In this document: positions 11,153 to 21,876 of the stretch, piece by piece | How the letters are laid out: the number at the start of each line of letters is the position of its first letter | Numbering within the stretch: the first letter of the stretch is position 1 | Assembly (NCBI RefSeq): GCF_001641265.1 | Contig: NW_020167520.1 | Span: 1-64,000 of the forward strand | DNA from: Pseudogymnoascus destructans | Taxonomy: Eukaryota; Ascomycota; Leotiomycetes; Thelebolales; Thelebolaceae | Reading direction: 5' to 3' | Length of the DNA stretch: 64,000 bases | Made by a program: the position numbers and the translations under genes | The notes under the pieces: model-generated | Database searches by the model: none | What the model was told of the DNA's origin: nothing | What the model saw: only the letters and a program-made list of their open reading frames with translations

Positions 11153-11409
11153 TTCTGAGCGAAGCGAAAATTTGGTCATGACGATTACCCCGCGACACCC
11201 TCAAACCCTCAACTCAGGAATCACGACAGGATCTGGCTGTGTCCTCTTCTCCGGTACGTCGCAGTTTTCGCAGAAAAAATATGAAGTGCATGTAACTAAT
11301 GCAGCTATCCCTTTCACAGACTGATTTCTCCCTCCAACGCGCGCCATCAGACGATTCCTCGTGTCGACGCTCACCACCCATGAGGACGGTATAACCGCCT
11401 AAACACAGC

Positions 11410-13345
11410 ATGGCTCCTCCCACCGACCCGTCCGCACCGGCAGACACCTCTGGCGCCTCGCCCTTGCCCGCCGACTCCTCGAATCCCGTCTCCGCGGCCC
11501 CAATCAGCGAGAGACTGTCCTCTGTGCGCTCTATTTCCGATCCTCCGCGCCATCAATCGACTATGTCGTCCTCGTCAAACCTAATCGGCGTGTTGAACAA
11601 TGCCAGGAGACCTGCGGTGCGCTCGTCGATACCGGCGAGCTCGGTGGCTTCGGGCGGCTTGCCGCAGGATATGCAGGCGAAGATGAGGGCTTTCCATTTG
11701 TCGCGCCAGGGTACGCCGCCTGGTGGACGACCGTCGGCTTCACCGGCCGACGAGAATGGCGGTAACATGGCAGGAGGTCTGCGGTTACCAATGGGTAATA
11801 GGCCACAACTACCGCAGGGGCTTGTCTCGGCGCCTGCTGTTCCACGACAGGGCGGCAAACCGTCGCTGAGCGAGCGCAGAAACATGCCGAAGTTAGGTGG
11901 ATTACCAGGAAGTCCTGCGGCTCCCGCAGCGAGCCCTTCTTTGAGCCTGAACGGCAGCGCAAACCCGGCGGCGAATAACACTGATAGGGGGTCGATGTTC
12001 AACAAGTTCTCCAACTATGTGGATACGGAGAAGGGAACGCTTCGCTTTGCGGGGAAGGCTGTTATCCATGGTCAGGGCATTGATTTCTCGAGCGGTAATA
12101 ATTTCAGTATATCCCTGGATGAGGTAGATACGCTCGAGGAGCTGGGAAAGGGCAACTACGGCACAGTCTACAAGGTGCGCCACGCGCGGCCACGGCAGCA
12201 AAGGCTTGGACTGGGTCTTCAGGTTCGCTCCTTGGCACCCAATGCCTCGATAGGGGACAATGGCGATTCCAGCGACACGCCTCTGGCCAAGAATTCCACG
12301 GGTGTCATCATGGCAATGAAAGAAATCCGTCTCGAGCTCGACGAAGCCAAATTCGCCGCCATCATCATGGAACTCGACATCCTCCACCGCTGCGTCTCTC
12401 CCTACATCATCGATTTCTACGGCGCCTTCTTCCAAGAGGGCGCGGTGTACATCTGCATCGAGTTCATGGACGGCGGGTCCATCGACAAAATTTACGGCGA
12501 CGGAGTCCCGGAGAACGTGTTACGGAAAATCACCCACGCCACCACCAAGGGGCTGAAGGAGCTGAAGGACGTCCACAACATCATCCATCGTGACGTCAAG
12601 CCGACGAATATTCTCGTCAACACGCGTGGCCAGGTGAAGATCTGCGATTTCGGCGTCTCGGGGAACCTGGTCGCTAGTATCGCCAAGACGAATATCGGAT
12701 GCCAGTCGTACATGGCGCCGGAAAGGATATCGGGGGGTGAAGTCACGCAGGCGGGCGCGAATCCGAGTAGTGGGACGTATTCGGTGCAGTCGGATGTTTG
12801 GTCGCTGGGCTTGACTATCATTGAGTGCGCTATGGGACGGTACCCGTACCCGCCTGAGACGTATAACAACATCTTTAGCCAGTTATCCGTAAGTCTACTC
12901 GCAACCCATCAACCCCTCCCTACTGTTCTTGGACTCGGAATCTAACATTACCTCGCAGGCAATCGTCGACGGCGACCCCCCCGACCTCCCCGCAGAAGGC
13001 TACTCCGACATAACGCGCGACTTCGTGCACGGCTGCCTCCACAAAATCCCCAAGCTGCGCCCTACATACTCCATGCTCCTCCAACACCCCTGGCTCGCCG
13101 GCCTCTCCAAACCGGACGTCATTAGCGAGGAAGACGGCGTCACCAACGGTCCCGCCGCTTCTACAAACGGCACCACCAGCAAATCCTCCTCCTCCGGCGA
13201 CTCCGCAGACCCAGCCTACGATGATGAGGTCGCGCAGTGGGTGAGATCGGCGCTTGAGAGAAAAGCGTCGGGGCTGATGGGGTCGAGTGCTAAACCAGCC
13301 TTACATGCCGCACCGCTGGACAGTGTGAGCCCGCCTTCTGTGTAG
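11410..13345 (+). CDS. PBS2: MAP kinase kinase of the HOG osmostress pathway
   Basis: This is the Pbs2-type dual-specificity kinase that activates the Hog1/SakA MAP kinase after osmotic or other stress; it acts as a scaffold in the cytoplasm. The exons are 11410-12888 and 12959-13345 (621 residues), with a GTAAGT intron between codons. A disordered N-terminus of about 190 residues is followed by the conserved FNKFSNYVDTEKGTLRFAGK block seen in Pbs2 proteins. The kinase domain then shows GKGNYGTVYK (ATP loop), AMKEIRLE (catalytic Lys), HRDVKPTN (catalytic loop), DFGVSG, and the activation segment NLVASIAKTNIGCQSYMAPE with the Ser/Thr phosphosites. An insert between the glycine loop and the Lys is typical for Pezizomycotina. 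The C-terminal tail is Ser/Ala rich. The only oddity is a decayed transposon directly upstream. Confidence 0.95.
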
Positions 13346-13911
13346 ATACGCTGATGCTGGGGCTGGGCCCAAAGATTATACTGTTTTAGCTCATTGTTTA
13401 CATTTGTCCTCCCCTCCCTTCCCTTTCCGTTTCTTGGCTACAAAGAAAACTGGAATTCGGAAGAAGAGGTTTTGGAGACGGAAAACCGCCCCCGAAACCT
13501 ACCCCACTGACACTGCAAGCTGGCAAGCTAGAAAACACAGTCTTTGAGCAGCACCATGGTCCGGTGTCCTGCACCCACTACACCCCGGAAATCCTCCACC
13601 AGGCCAAGACATAAACAACAGCGTCGCTCAAGCCTCTGGCTCTGGTTGTCATAGCCGCATTGTCAGGTATAGATAGGAACAGACACGATCCGCTGGATGA
13701 TGGGAGGGTGATGATATCTCCTTATTTCGCGGCCGGATTGCCGGGTGCATGCTTGTCCCATTCACGCGGCTGCCCGCTGGGGTTCTTTGTTCGTGGATAT
13801 GCACAGCTAGGGTGGGAGTGGGTGTTCAACTGCTGATGGGAAGAAGGAGGGGAGGATGAACTATCACCTGGGTGTGAGGGACGTCATGGAAGGGGGTTAT
13901 TGTTTCCCTGC

Positions 13912-14247
13912 GGATGTAGAATTTTTTGTGTATAATGTGGAGGGTGAGGAAATAGGCAGATGAGGAAATATGTGGTTGGATTTATGGTGTGTGCCTTTGT
14001 GCATTGCTGATGTGATTTTCTTGTGGTGAGTTGTGAGGTATGTGTAAGTGGTGATGGGTGATGGGTGATGAAGGGAGTTTTGGTAGGTTTTTTGGTATTT
14101 TCCTGTTATCTTGCTATCCCCCCCCCCCTTCCCCCTTTACCGCCTCTCAAACAAAGACAACAAGGCACACACCATAAATCCAAGCACATATTTCCTCATC
14201 TGCCTATTTCCTCACCCTCCACATTATACACAAAAAACTCTACATCC
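13912..14247. repeat. Inverted repeat, 86-bp arms, 164-bp loop
   Basis: Arm 13912-13997 is the reverse complement of 14162-14247 with only 2 mismatches. The spacer of 164 bp carries a C-rich tract. Such a near-perfect structure would form a long hairpin if transcribed. Its origin is unclear: it may be a foldback or MITE-like element, or a local inverted duplication. I could not see a convincing target-site duplication. Confidence 0.9.
14118..14163. repeat. Direct repeat: C-run plus CGCCTCTCAAACAAAG block, copy 1
   Basis: A poly-C run followed by TTCCCCCTTTACCGCCTCTC and AAACAAAG recurs at 14398-14443 with a few changes. Copy 1 sits in the loop of the inverted repeat and copy 2 lies just outside it, so the locus has been duplicated more than once. 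Confidence 0.8.
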
Positions 14248-14397
14248 TCTCCATCCCCAGCTAAACCAGCCAACTCCCCCATCCTACAAATTGGAGCCAC
14301 CCATCCCCTCAAGAGTAAGAATGGGGCCATAGCAACCAACCATCAAAAGAAGGTTACAGGGGTAAGCTTATCTTCCTTTCTCTAGTTTGCCTTTCAG

Positions 14398-14443
14398 CCC
14401 CCCCCTTCCCCCTTTATCGCCTCTCAAACAAAGAGAACAATAA
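14398..14443. repeat. Direct repeat: C-run block, copy 2
   Basis: This is the second copy of the 14118-14163 block, about 280 bp downstream in the same orientation. It has a T for C change in the CGCC segment and a few changes at the 3' end. Confidence 0.8.
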
Positions 14444-14782
14444 GCATACACACAACGCTTAGCGAAAAAGCGGGGCTGTTCTGTTTATGAGAAGGGGCGC
14501 GTATATGTTATATTGATTTTGGGGACATAGGTACGCGTGACAAAGGGGGGTCAGCTTCTTTTGCTAGGTATGACAAGTTCGATTGTGTGAGGGGCTTTGT
14601 TGACGTTATCTAAGTCTACATTTTCCTTCCTTCCCATAACTTGCACATTTTGTCAGGAACCGGAAAGCTTCTTCAATTTTGTGGTTACAACTTCCGATAA
14701 CTCGCTACAACACCTTCCCAATCTGGAGCAGGAGAATATAAAAAGGCCAAACCGGCGGAGGAAACAAAGTATAACCCTAACC

Positions 14783-17700
14783 ATGCCGTGTAAGCGTGGA
14801 GAGATCTATCTCACACAAGACCAAGATGATAGGAGCGATGTGTATTACAGGCGGGACTGTACAGGCCGAGTTATAGGCCACGGGCATATCGGGGGAGCAT
14901 ATTACAATTGGGTGCCTAAGCCGTCACAACAGCGCGTCATTCCCGGCGGCAACTGTCTCCCCGGCAGCAACCATCTCCCCGGCTTGGGGTTAGGCGGTAG
15001 CGGCAACGGCAGCGGCAGCGGCAGCGGCAGTGACGGAGAAACACAGTCGACTCTCGGCGGCCAGGAAAAGGGTTTCGTAGGTGGTGCCCCCGCTCAGGAC
15101 AGCGACTTCGGCCAGTGGTGGGCGCAGGCTCTCCTCCAGGAGAGTCGTGTAGGCGATATTCCCGCTCAGGACGGCGGCGGCGGCGGCGGCAGAGAAAAGG
15201 CTCGCATGAGTGATATCCCCGCTCAGAACGGCGGCGGCAGCGGCAGGGGGGGAATGCAGTCTCTCGTTGACGAAAAGGGTTGCATAATTCTGGACGATAG
15301 CGAGGAGGAGGAGGAAGTACAATTTCTCGGTGAGGGTAAGCATCTCCTTATCTCCCCCCTCTCGGCGTAACTTGCACGACTTGATCGTATAAAAATTCAC
15401 TCCCTTCTACTATTATCTTGCGGCCCACTTCCTGTCACCACTACCCTCTTTCTCATTCTCGCTCTTGACTAACGAATTTCAAGCTTCACGATTTCAGTTT
15501 CAACCTCGCACTCCAAAACCAATTACCACCTTTTCTCAAGCTGAATTACAAACACCTACACCACATTCTTCTTCACAGAAGAGGAAGTTGGATTCTATTG
15601 ACACCCCACCACGACTCGCACCCCAGCAGAGACAGGCGAGGAGTGCACAGTCGCTGAGCCGATCTGAGTGGACTTTTGGAGAGCGCAGACCAACTGCTGT
15701 ATCTGAAGGCGCAGCTGTAGAAGCTCTTTCACCGTTTTCAACGCCAACGAATAGAAGGGACAGTATGTCGGGGAGTATTAATCGGAAGGAGGGGTATGAG
15801 ATTGTTCCTATGCCAGCGGGCGCTCGAGAGATGAGTTTCGGAAATGGAAGTGAGGTTGTCACCAGTTCCAACAAGAGGCAAGGTTCTATTCTTAGGAACA
15901 TGGATGGTGGCAAGTTCAACATTGGAAATGATATTCTTGCTGCTTTCAAGGAGGGACTTACCCCTACTCCCAAGATTAAGGATGGGGAAAAGTTGAGTGG
16001 TGGAGGTGAAATTGTTGGTGCTGCAAAGGAGCAGATTCCTTCCACCGCCACCCCCAAGAGCAAGAATATTGGCAAGCTCAGCCAAGGAAGTGAAGTTATT
16101 ACTGCTAGCAAAGATCAGCCTACGCCCACTCCAAAGGCCAAGAATCGCGGCGTGAGTCAAGACTGGGAGATCATCGAAGTTGGCCCATCCACAGATCTGA
16201 CTTTACCCCATCGCTCTTCCACCCAGCGAAAGCCCGTGATCGATCTGGAAGACTACGAAGTCCTGCCTCCTCTTACAGGCACTATATCTAACATGACTAT
16301 TCTACATACCACCATCATCGATTCCTCCGATTCAGAGGGTGACTTCGACTTCGAGATCATCGGCTCGCACACCCTCACCTCCCCCACCCTCCCCCGCCGC
16401 CGCTCAACCATCTACCCCCTCCGCAACCCCCCCATCGTGCACCCTCTCTACACCCTCTGGGCAACCATGGTTTCAAACTTTCCTCTCGAGCGTGACATCG
16501 TCGTCGAGCTCGCCGACGGGGATTTTCTCAAGATCACCAATTTGGTCCGAAACGACGATACAGACGCCTTGACACTCCGCGGCCACCGCTTCCAGCGAAC
16601 CAGGGATTTGAATGGGTTGCTTGCTAAGAAACGCAATGAGCTCTGCTGGGTCACTGAGGTGGATGAAGATGATGAGCGTCCGGCTTCTGTGCAGAGTTTG
16701 GCTGAAGTTCCAGCTTCCAGCGTCACGAGGGTGCGTAAGACGTTGATTACGAATATGGCGTTCCCCGCTGCGACGTTCAGGAATACCCCTTTCCCAGGTG
16801 GTATGGAGAATGTTGAGCAGGAGGGCATTGTGGCGGTGAGATGGAAATATACGACGACGTGGCCGAGTGCGAAGGCGAGAGTGAATAATGAGAATGCCTT
16901 CTGCGAGCGCGTGTTGAGACATCTCGGGGAGGGGGATGCATTGGTTGATAAGGGATTGAGGATCCGTGATGGATTGGCTAGGTACCAGTTCCGTGGACCG
17001 ACTGTGCTGGGCGGATCCTTTATTCCGGCTGTGCGAAAGGGTGGGAATGATACCAAGTCGCCTGTTCGTGGTGGTGAGACGGGGTGGCTTAGACGTCTTC
17101 CTGGGTCGCGCAACAATAGTGTCCAGGAGCTTGCTGGGCAGACGGCCGGATTGTTTGACGATGACATGGTTGATCTCACGGATGAGTTTCCGAAGACGCC
17201 AACGAAATCCAGATTGAGCATCGCAGAGGCGACTCAAGAGCGCATGCTCAGCCAGATCGATCTCACGATGCCTGAGCTTTCATTCCCCCCATCCGATGGG
17301 ACGGTTCGTGCTACCAGTGCTGCCAGCAAGTTGAAGACCACTATCAAGCGTGTAGAAGGTCAGATGTGCACCTACGGCGACGCCTGTGAGTTTCTTCCCC
17401 ATCCCTCTCCCCCCAACCAACTCCAAACTAACACCCCCTTTCCCAGTCTGCGGAGCCGGTGGCGCAACCCGCGGCGCCCACATGGCAGGTCTCAAAGTCA
17501 TCTGGGGCTTCGATTTCAACGCCCACGCGTGCGAGACCTGGCGCCTCAACTTCCCCTCGGCGACTATGTACGAGATGTCCGCCTTCGACGTGTGCCATCT
17601 CTGGGCCAAGGAAGCCAAAGCCGGCATGCCAAACTGCGCACAAGTGGACATCCTTCACATCTCCCCGCCCTGCCAGTTTTTCTCGCCGGCGCATACGATT

Positions 17701-18516
17701 GCGGGGAAGGATGATGAGATGAATACGGCGAGTTTGTTGGCGTGTGGACGACTGCTGGCGTTGGTGAGGCCGAGAGTGGTGACGCTGGAGCAGACGTTTG
17801 GGATTGGACATGCGGAGTTTACGAGGTGGTTTAATGCGCTGATTCATCAGTTTACCGATAATGGCTATTCGTTGCGCTGGAAGATTTGTCATCTCCAGAA
17901 CTGGGTATGTCTTTTCCGTTTCCTCCCTTCCCGATTTAATGATACCACCACCTACCTACTTCCTGCCTCCCCGCGATATGTGTATCCAAGCTAACAAACC
18001 CAGGGCCTCCCACAGCGCCGTCAGCGTCTCATCATCATCGCCGCCTGCCCCGGCGAGACGCTCCCCCCTTTCCCACCTTACACCCACTCCAAGAACCCCT
18101 CCCCCCCTAATGGTCTCAAACCCTACACCTCGGTCAACACGCTCCTGACCTCCATCCTTCGCAACGCGCCCGACCACGACCTCACCGCTGCGCTCGCCAA
18201 GCCTCTCCACGAGAGTCCCTGGGACGGAACCAGCATCGCCCCCCGCGCGATCACCACGCACGGGGGCCAGAACTACCATCCTTCCGGGACCCGCGGGTTT
18301 ACGAATAGGGAGTTAGCTACGCTGCAGGGGTTTCCGGCGGGACATAGGTTTGGGGAGAAGAACGTGAAGAAACAAATTGGGAATGCTGTACCGCCGAGCA
18401 TTGCTGCGGTGCTGTTCGGGGCCGTGAGGAAGGCACTGGAGGCGGCGGATGGGGTGGAGAGTGTTGTTGTTGATATCGGGGGTGGGGTGGAGAGGGAGGT
18501 TTTTGTTGTTGATTGA
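14783..18516 (+). CDS. RID: RID/Masc1-type cytosine-5 DNA methyltransferase
   Basis: This is a C5 cytosine methyltransferase of the fungal-specific RID/Masc1 group, needed in Neurospora for repeat-induced point mutation. Exons are 14783-15335, 15484-17385, 17447-17904 and 18004-18516, which join in frame to 1141 residues. Introns have GT-AG ends and CTAAC-like branch sites. Catalytic motifs in order: I FCGAGGATRGAH (about residue 818), IV SPPCQFFSPAHT with the catalytic Cys (about 892), VI as TLEQT (about 932) where most C5 enzymes have ENV, then GLPQRRQRLIIIA, and X at QIGNAVPPSIA. The EQT variant is, as I recall, a mark of the RID/Masc1 group. A BAH-like segment (ADGDFLKITNL, LRGHRF) precedes the catalytic domain. 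The N-terminus is long and holds three PAQ(D/N) units separated by Gly runs. The start is the ATG before PCKRGEIYLTQ; an ATG further upstream would add an unlikely leader. Confidence 0.93.
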
Positions 18517-20746
18517 TTAGGTGGGGAGGGGAGTTTTGATTTGATTGGGGGGGAAGGTTGAGGAGTTGATTATGGGTAGGAGTTAAGGTGTTTTTGCTAT
18601 TGAGGGGTGGGTAGATTGTGGGGGGAGTTGAGATGGTGAGGGGTGGATAGATTGTGAACCGAGTGGTGAGATGACGGGGAAGACGCAGTTTTGGGGGTTA
18701 TTATGACGGATGAGGGCTGCGGATTTGCGGATGATGATACTGTTTTTTTTTTTTTTTTCAGATAGTGGCAGGCCTTGGCCTCGCATGAGAGAGATACATT
18801 GCCAGGATTAGATTGGGACGTGGAGGGATTTGCAGTTATGGATGGAGGATACACTTTCTGGATGCCGGGCAGGAAATGCCATTGGCTGTACGGTATGGTA
18901 CAGATGGCGGCGCGGTATCAGGGTTCTCATCCAGGAACTATAGATAGATAGGCAATCCTCCCTTCGGAATGAGAATGAGATATACTTGGAGTAAAATTCT
19001 TGCTGTAAGGATGCCTTTGTGACCGATATGCACCCCCACGTCTAAGAATCCATGTGTGAAGTTTCCGTATAATCCAAGTGCACAAGCCTCAACAAGAATC
19101 CATGTTTGTAACCCTTCTACAGTGAATACTTCCTTTGTATTGCATTCACCTTGTCCTTCTGGGTTTCGTGCTCTTGTCAAGAAAATGGAGACGACGACGT
19201 CAATTCTATTCGAAAATGCCCTCTATGCGGCCTCAGAGCCGTACACACATCCAGGCTACCAGCTGAGTAACCCCATAGGTGGGGGCCCTGAACTGCGTTG
19301 GTTCCGCGATATTATAGAATAAGCGCGCTTATATTATCAAACTGCCTCGATGCCCGAGTAGTTAACTACGTCATTGTCAAGCGCGCGCTAATCATATAAC
19401 AGGCGTTCGGTTGTGTTCTTCGGGGTCACGTGTTCGACCCCACGTTGTATGACTATTTTCTGTTTTCTTTGTGTTATCATCTGCGCTCTGCCACGCCCTG
19501 CCACGTAGGGCGTGTTACTATATGAATGATAAATTATCCTGTATTTCTTTAAAAGGTACGTAACATTCCGTTCCTTGAAACCACTCGGGCATCAAACGAC
19601 TTTTTTTTAGATTCAATCCCTATTTGTTTTTTGGGGTTGTTTTAATATCTGTAAACTATGAACGGGATGATAACTCTATTTGATGGCAACACAAGGAAGT
19701 GAGTGGTTTGCTTTATATTCTGAAGAGGGATTCTAGTCGATACTGCAGCTTGGTAATATGGACTATTATACAGCTCTAATTTACACCTGTCACTCAATCC
19801 CCCTGGTGAATGCCTTGAGTTGTTCAGCCTCGTCTGGCCCTCCCAACGGTTAACTCCAACGAACAACCCTCTCATCTGAATTGATCTTTATCAACCCCCC
19901 CCCCCTTCTACTGCCTTGCCCCGATTGCAACACCTCTGTTGCTGCATCGTGTTTTGGAGCTTCCAATCCGTGTCGGGCTTCTCCAAGGATCGCCTTCGAT
20001 CTACCTGCTAACAAATTGGCATTACATCCAACTGTTGAGACTCTTCCAACCCCCTTCCCCAGCCCTAACTCTCTTGGAGCGAGTAACACTTTTATGTGTC
20101 GTCGTCTGGTACTGCTCTCCAGGGCTCAAATTTCAAATCCAAGCATCCCTCTAAATCATGTTGCAAGACCGTGACGGCGTTAACCCCTCCCTCGCAGCCC
20201 TTCTCGGTGCTCTCATCGCCAAACCCGTAGAAACCGGTACCAACTGCCGCCGTCTGTTACGACGCACGACACAGCTTTGCTTGCTCTCCCTTCCACTAGG
20301 GAGATAATCCCCTTTCAGATCGCAATACCCGCGGGGCAGAATAACATCCATCTCCACACTCTCGGCACATAATTCCTCCGAACCCGACAGTACGTCACTG
20401 CCCCAAGTGTGGTGGGGGTCGTTGATGAATAATCGCAGCGCATGAGGGAGGTGGAGCATATTTGAACCGGTTTCGTTGATAAAAGAAGTTGAAGGAGTAA
20501 ATTGTATCTTATCATCCTTATTCAATTTGAATTTCCATTATCTGCCAAGAAGAGGGTTCTGCAAGTCCTATATGCCGTCTTTCCCGTCGTCCCCTCACTA
20601 TCCCTCGAACCGCCAGCACCATCGAGAATCTGTTTCACCTCCGTTTCAGCTGAACTCGCAAAACAACCACAAAAACACACTCCGTCCAAGACCACACCCT
20701 CCGTCCGTCCAAGACCACACCCTCCCGCGCCTCACTAAACATCACA
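18517..20746. other. Intergenic, 2.2 kb, no supported gene
   Basis: A GGGTGGRTAGATTGTG unit occurs twice near 18605-18655, and a T16-18 run lies at about 18741-18758. Two tRNA A-box-like stretches face each other at about 19345-19365 (+) and 19578-19600 (-), but no complete tRNA can be folded. A small frame from 20158 to 20307 (49 residues) has no recognisable feature. The last 200 bp contain a duplicated CCGTCCAAGACCACACCCTC stretch just before the next start codon, probably in its leader. Confidence 0.5.
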
Positions 20747-21697
20747 ATGACCACCCCCCGCGTCTTCGTCGTCCGCCATGGCGAGACGGAATGGTCCCTG
20801 AACGGGCGCCACACCGGCACCACCGAGCTCCCCTTGACCGCCAACGGCGAAAAGCGCGTCAAAGCTACAGGGCACGCCCTAATAGGCAACGACAGGCTGA
20901 TCGTGCCTGGCTCGCTGCTTCACGTGTAGAACATCCCCCCCCCACCGTGGTCCTGCAAACGAAACTAACAATCGCGCCCTAGCTACGTATCGCCCCGCCA
21001 TCGCGCACAGCGCACGCTCGAGCTCCTGGATATAGGATGGGCGGAGAAGCTACCCTGGGCCGAGAAACCAGACCCCGATGGACGGGTCCGCTGTGATGCG
21101 TTAGTCGAGATCACAGAGGATATCCGGGAATGGGATTATGGAGATTACGAGGGCGTGACGAGCGCGGAGATCATGAAGCAGCGCGAGGAAGCTGGGCTGC
21201 CGAAGTGGGATATTTGGAGGGATGGGTGTCCTGGTGGAGAGTAAGTTTACAGAACTGCTGACCTGGAGGGCGGGAGTGGATAAGATGGATGAGGTGGATG
21301 AGATGCTAATGATGGGGTAGGTCGCCGGCGGATATCACGAATAGGTTGAATAGGCTTATCAAGGATGTACGGACGAGATGGCACGCTGATGTTATTGGGA
21401 AGACGGAGAATGTGCCCAAGGATGTGTTGATCGTGGCGCATGGACATATTTTGCGCGCGTTTGCGATGTTGTGGGTGGGTAAGGCGATTGAGGATGGGCC
21501 GAGTCTGTTGCTGGAGGCTGGTGGTGTTGGGACGCTGAGGTGAGTCTTTTATGAAGATTGTTGGGTTGTTGAGAGTGGTACTGACTGGGAATAGTTATGA
21601 ACATCACTCGCTTGACGAGCCGGCTATTCTGCTTGGAGGGAGTTTCATGGTCGATGTTGTTGAGAGTGCGCAGGTAGCTGGTGGACAGAAACAGTAG
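20747..21697 (+). CDS. SHB17: Sedoheptulose-1,7-bisphosphatase-like histidine phosphatase
   Basis: This is a histidine phosphatase (phosphoglycerate mutase superfamily) resembling yeast Shb17, which dephosphorylates sedoheptulose 1,7-bisphosphate and feeds ribose synthesis. Exons are 20747-20925, 20983-21240, 21321-21539 and 21595-21697 (252 residues). Introns are 55-80 bp with GT-AG ends; the first uses GTAGAA as donor. The catalytic RHGETEW motif is at residues 10-16, followed by SPRHRAQRT and the EWDYGDYEG block with the acid residue. DGCPGGES comes next, then the second histidine in IVAHGHILRAF, and an LEAGGVGTLSYEHHSLDEPA end that matches the Shb17 pattern. It is a soluble cytoplasmic enzyme. 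A generic phosphoglycerate mutase-like phosphatase is the alternative. Confidence 0.88.
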
Positions 21698-21876
21698 GTG
21701 GGATAGGGCCCTGATATATCGATATATTTCGCAATCTACGAGACAGACGTAGAATTCTACCAATGCGAATTCTGGCGATATAAAACCTCAATATGCCGAA
21801 CTACCATTCCATTCTCACTCGCCAGCAGACCATTCATTGAATCCACTTTTGCAACCCCAAGCCCACCCACCCCCGC

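Larger units (their letters stand above)
13346..14782. other. Intergenic with foldback structure
   Basis: Between PBS2 and the RID-type gene there is no supported gene. The region holds an inverted repeat with 86-bp arms, and a C-rich block that occurs twice (14118-14163 and 14398-14443). From about 14597 it is likely promoter and 5' leader of the methyltransferase gene. Confidence 0.6.

Noticed and set aside
16448..17237. Two ~255-codon antisense frames in the methyltransferase gene
   Set aside because: They lie opposite the BAH-like and linker exon of the RID-type gene and show no features of their own.
19345..19445. Possible tRNA gene: A-box-like GATGCCCGAGTAGTT and B-box-like GTGTTCGACCCC
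   Set aside because: I could not form an acceptor stem, and the T-arm pairs as GGGGTC/GACCCC with a wrong loop, so it is at most a tRNA relic.
19578..19600. Reverse-strand A-box-like GATGCCCGAGTGGTTTC, inverted relative to the one at 19345
   Set aside because: No B box or stem follows on that strand. The 15-base inverted match alone is too little to call a tRNA or a MITE.
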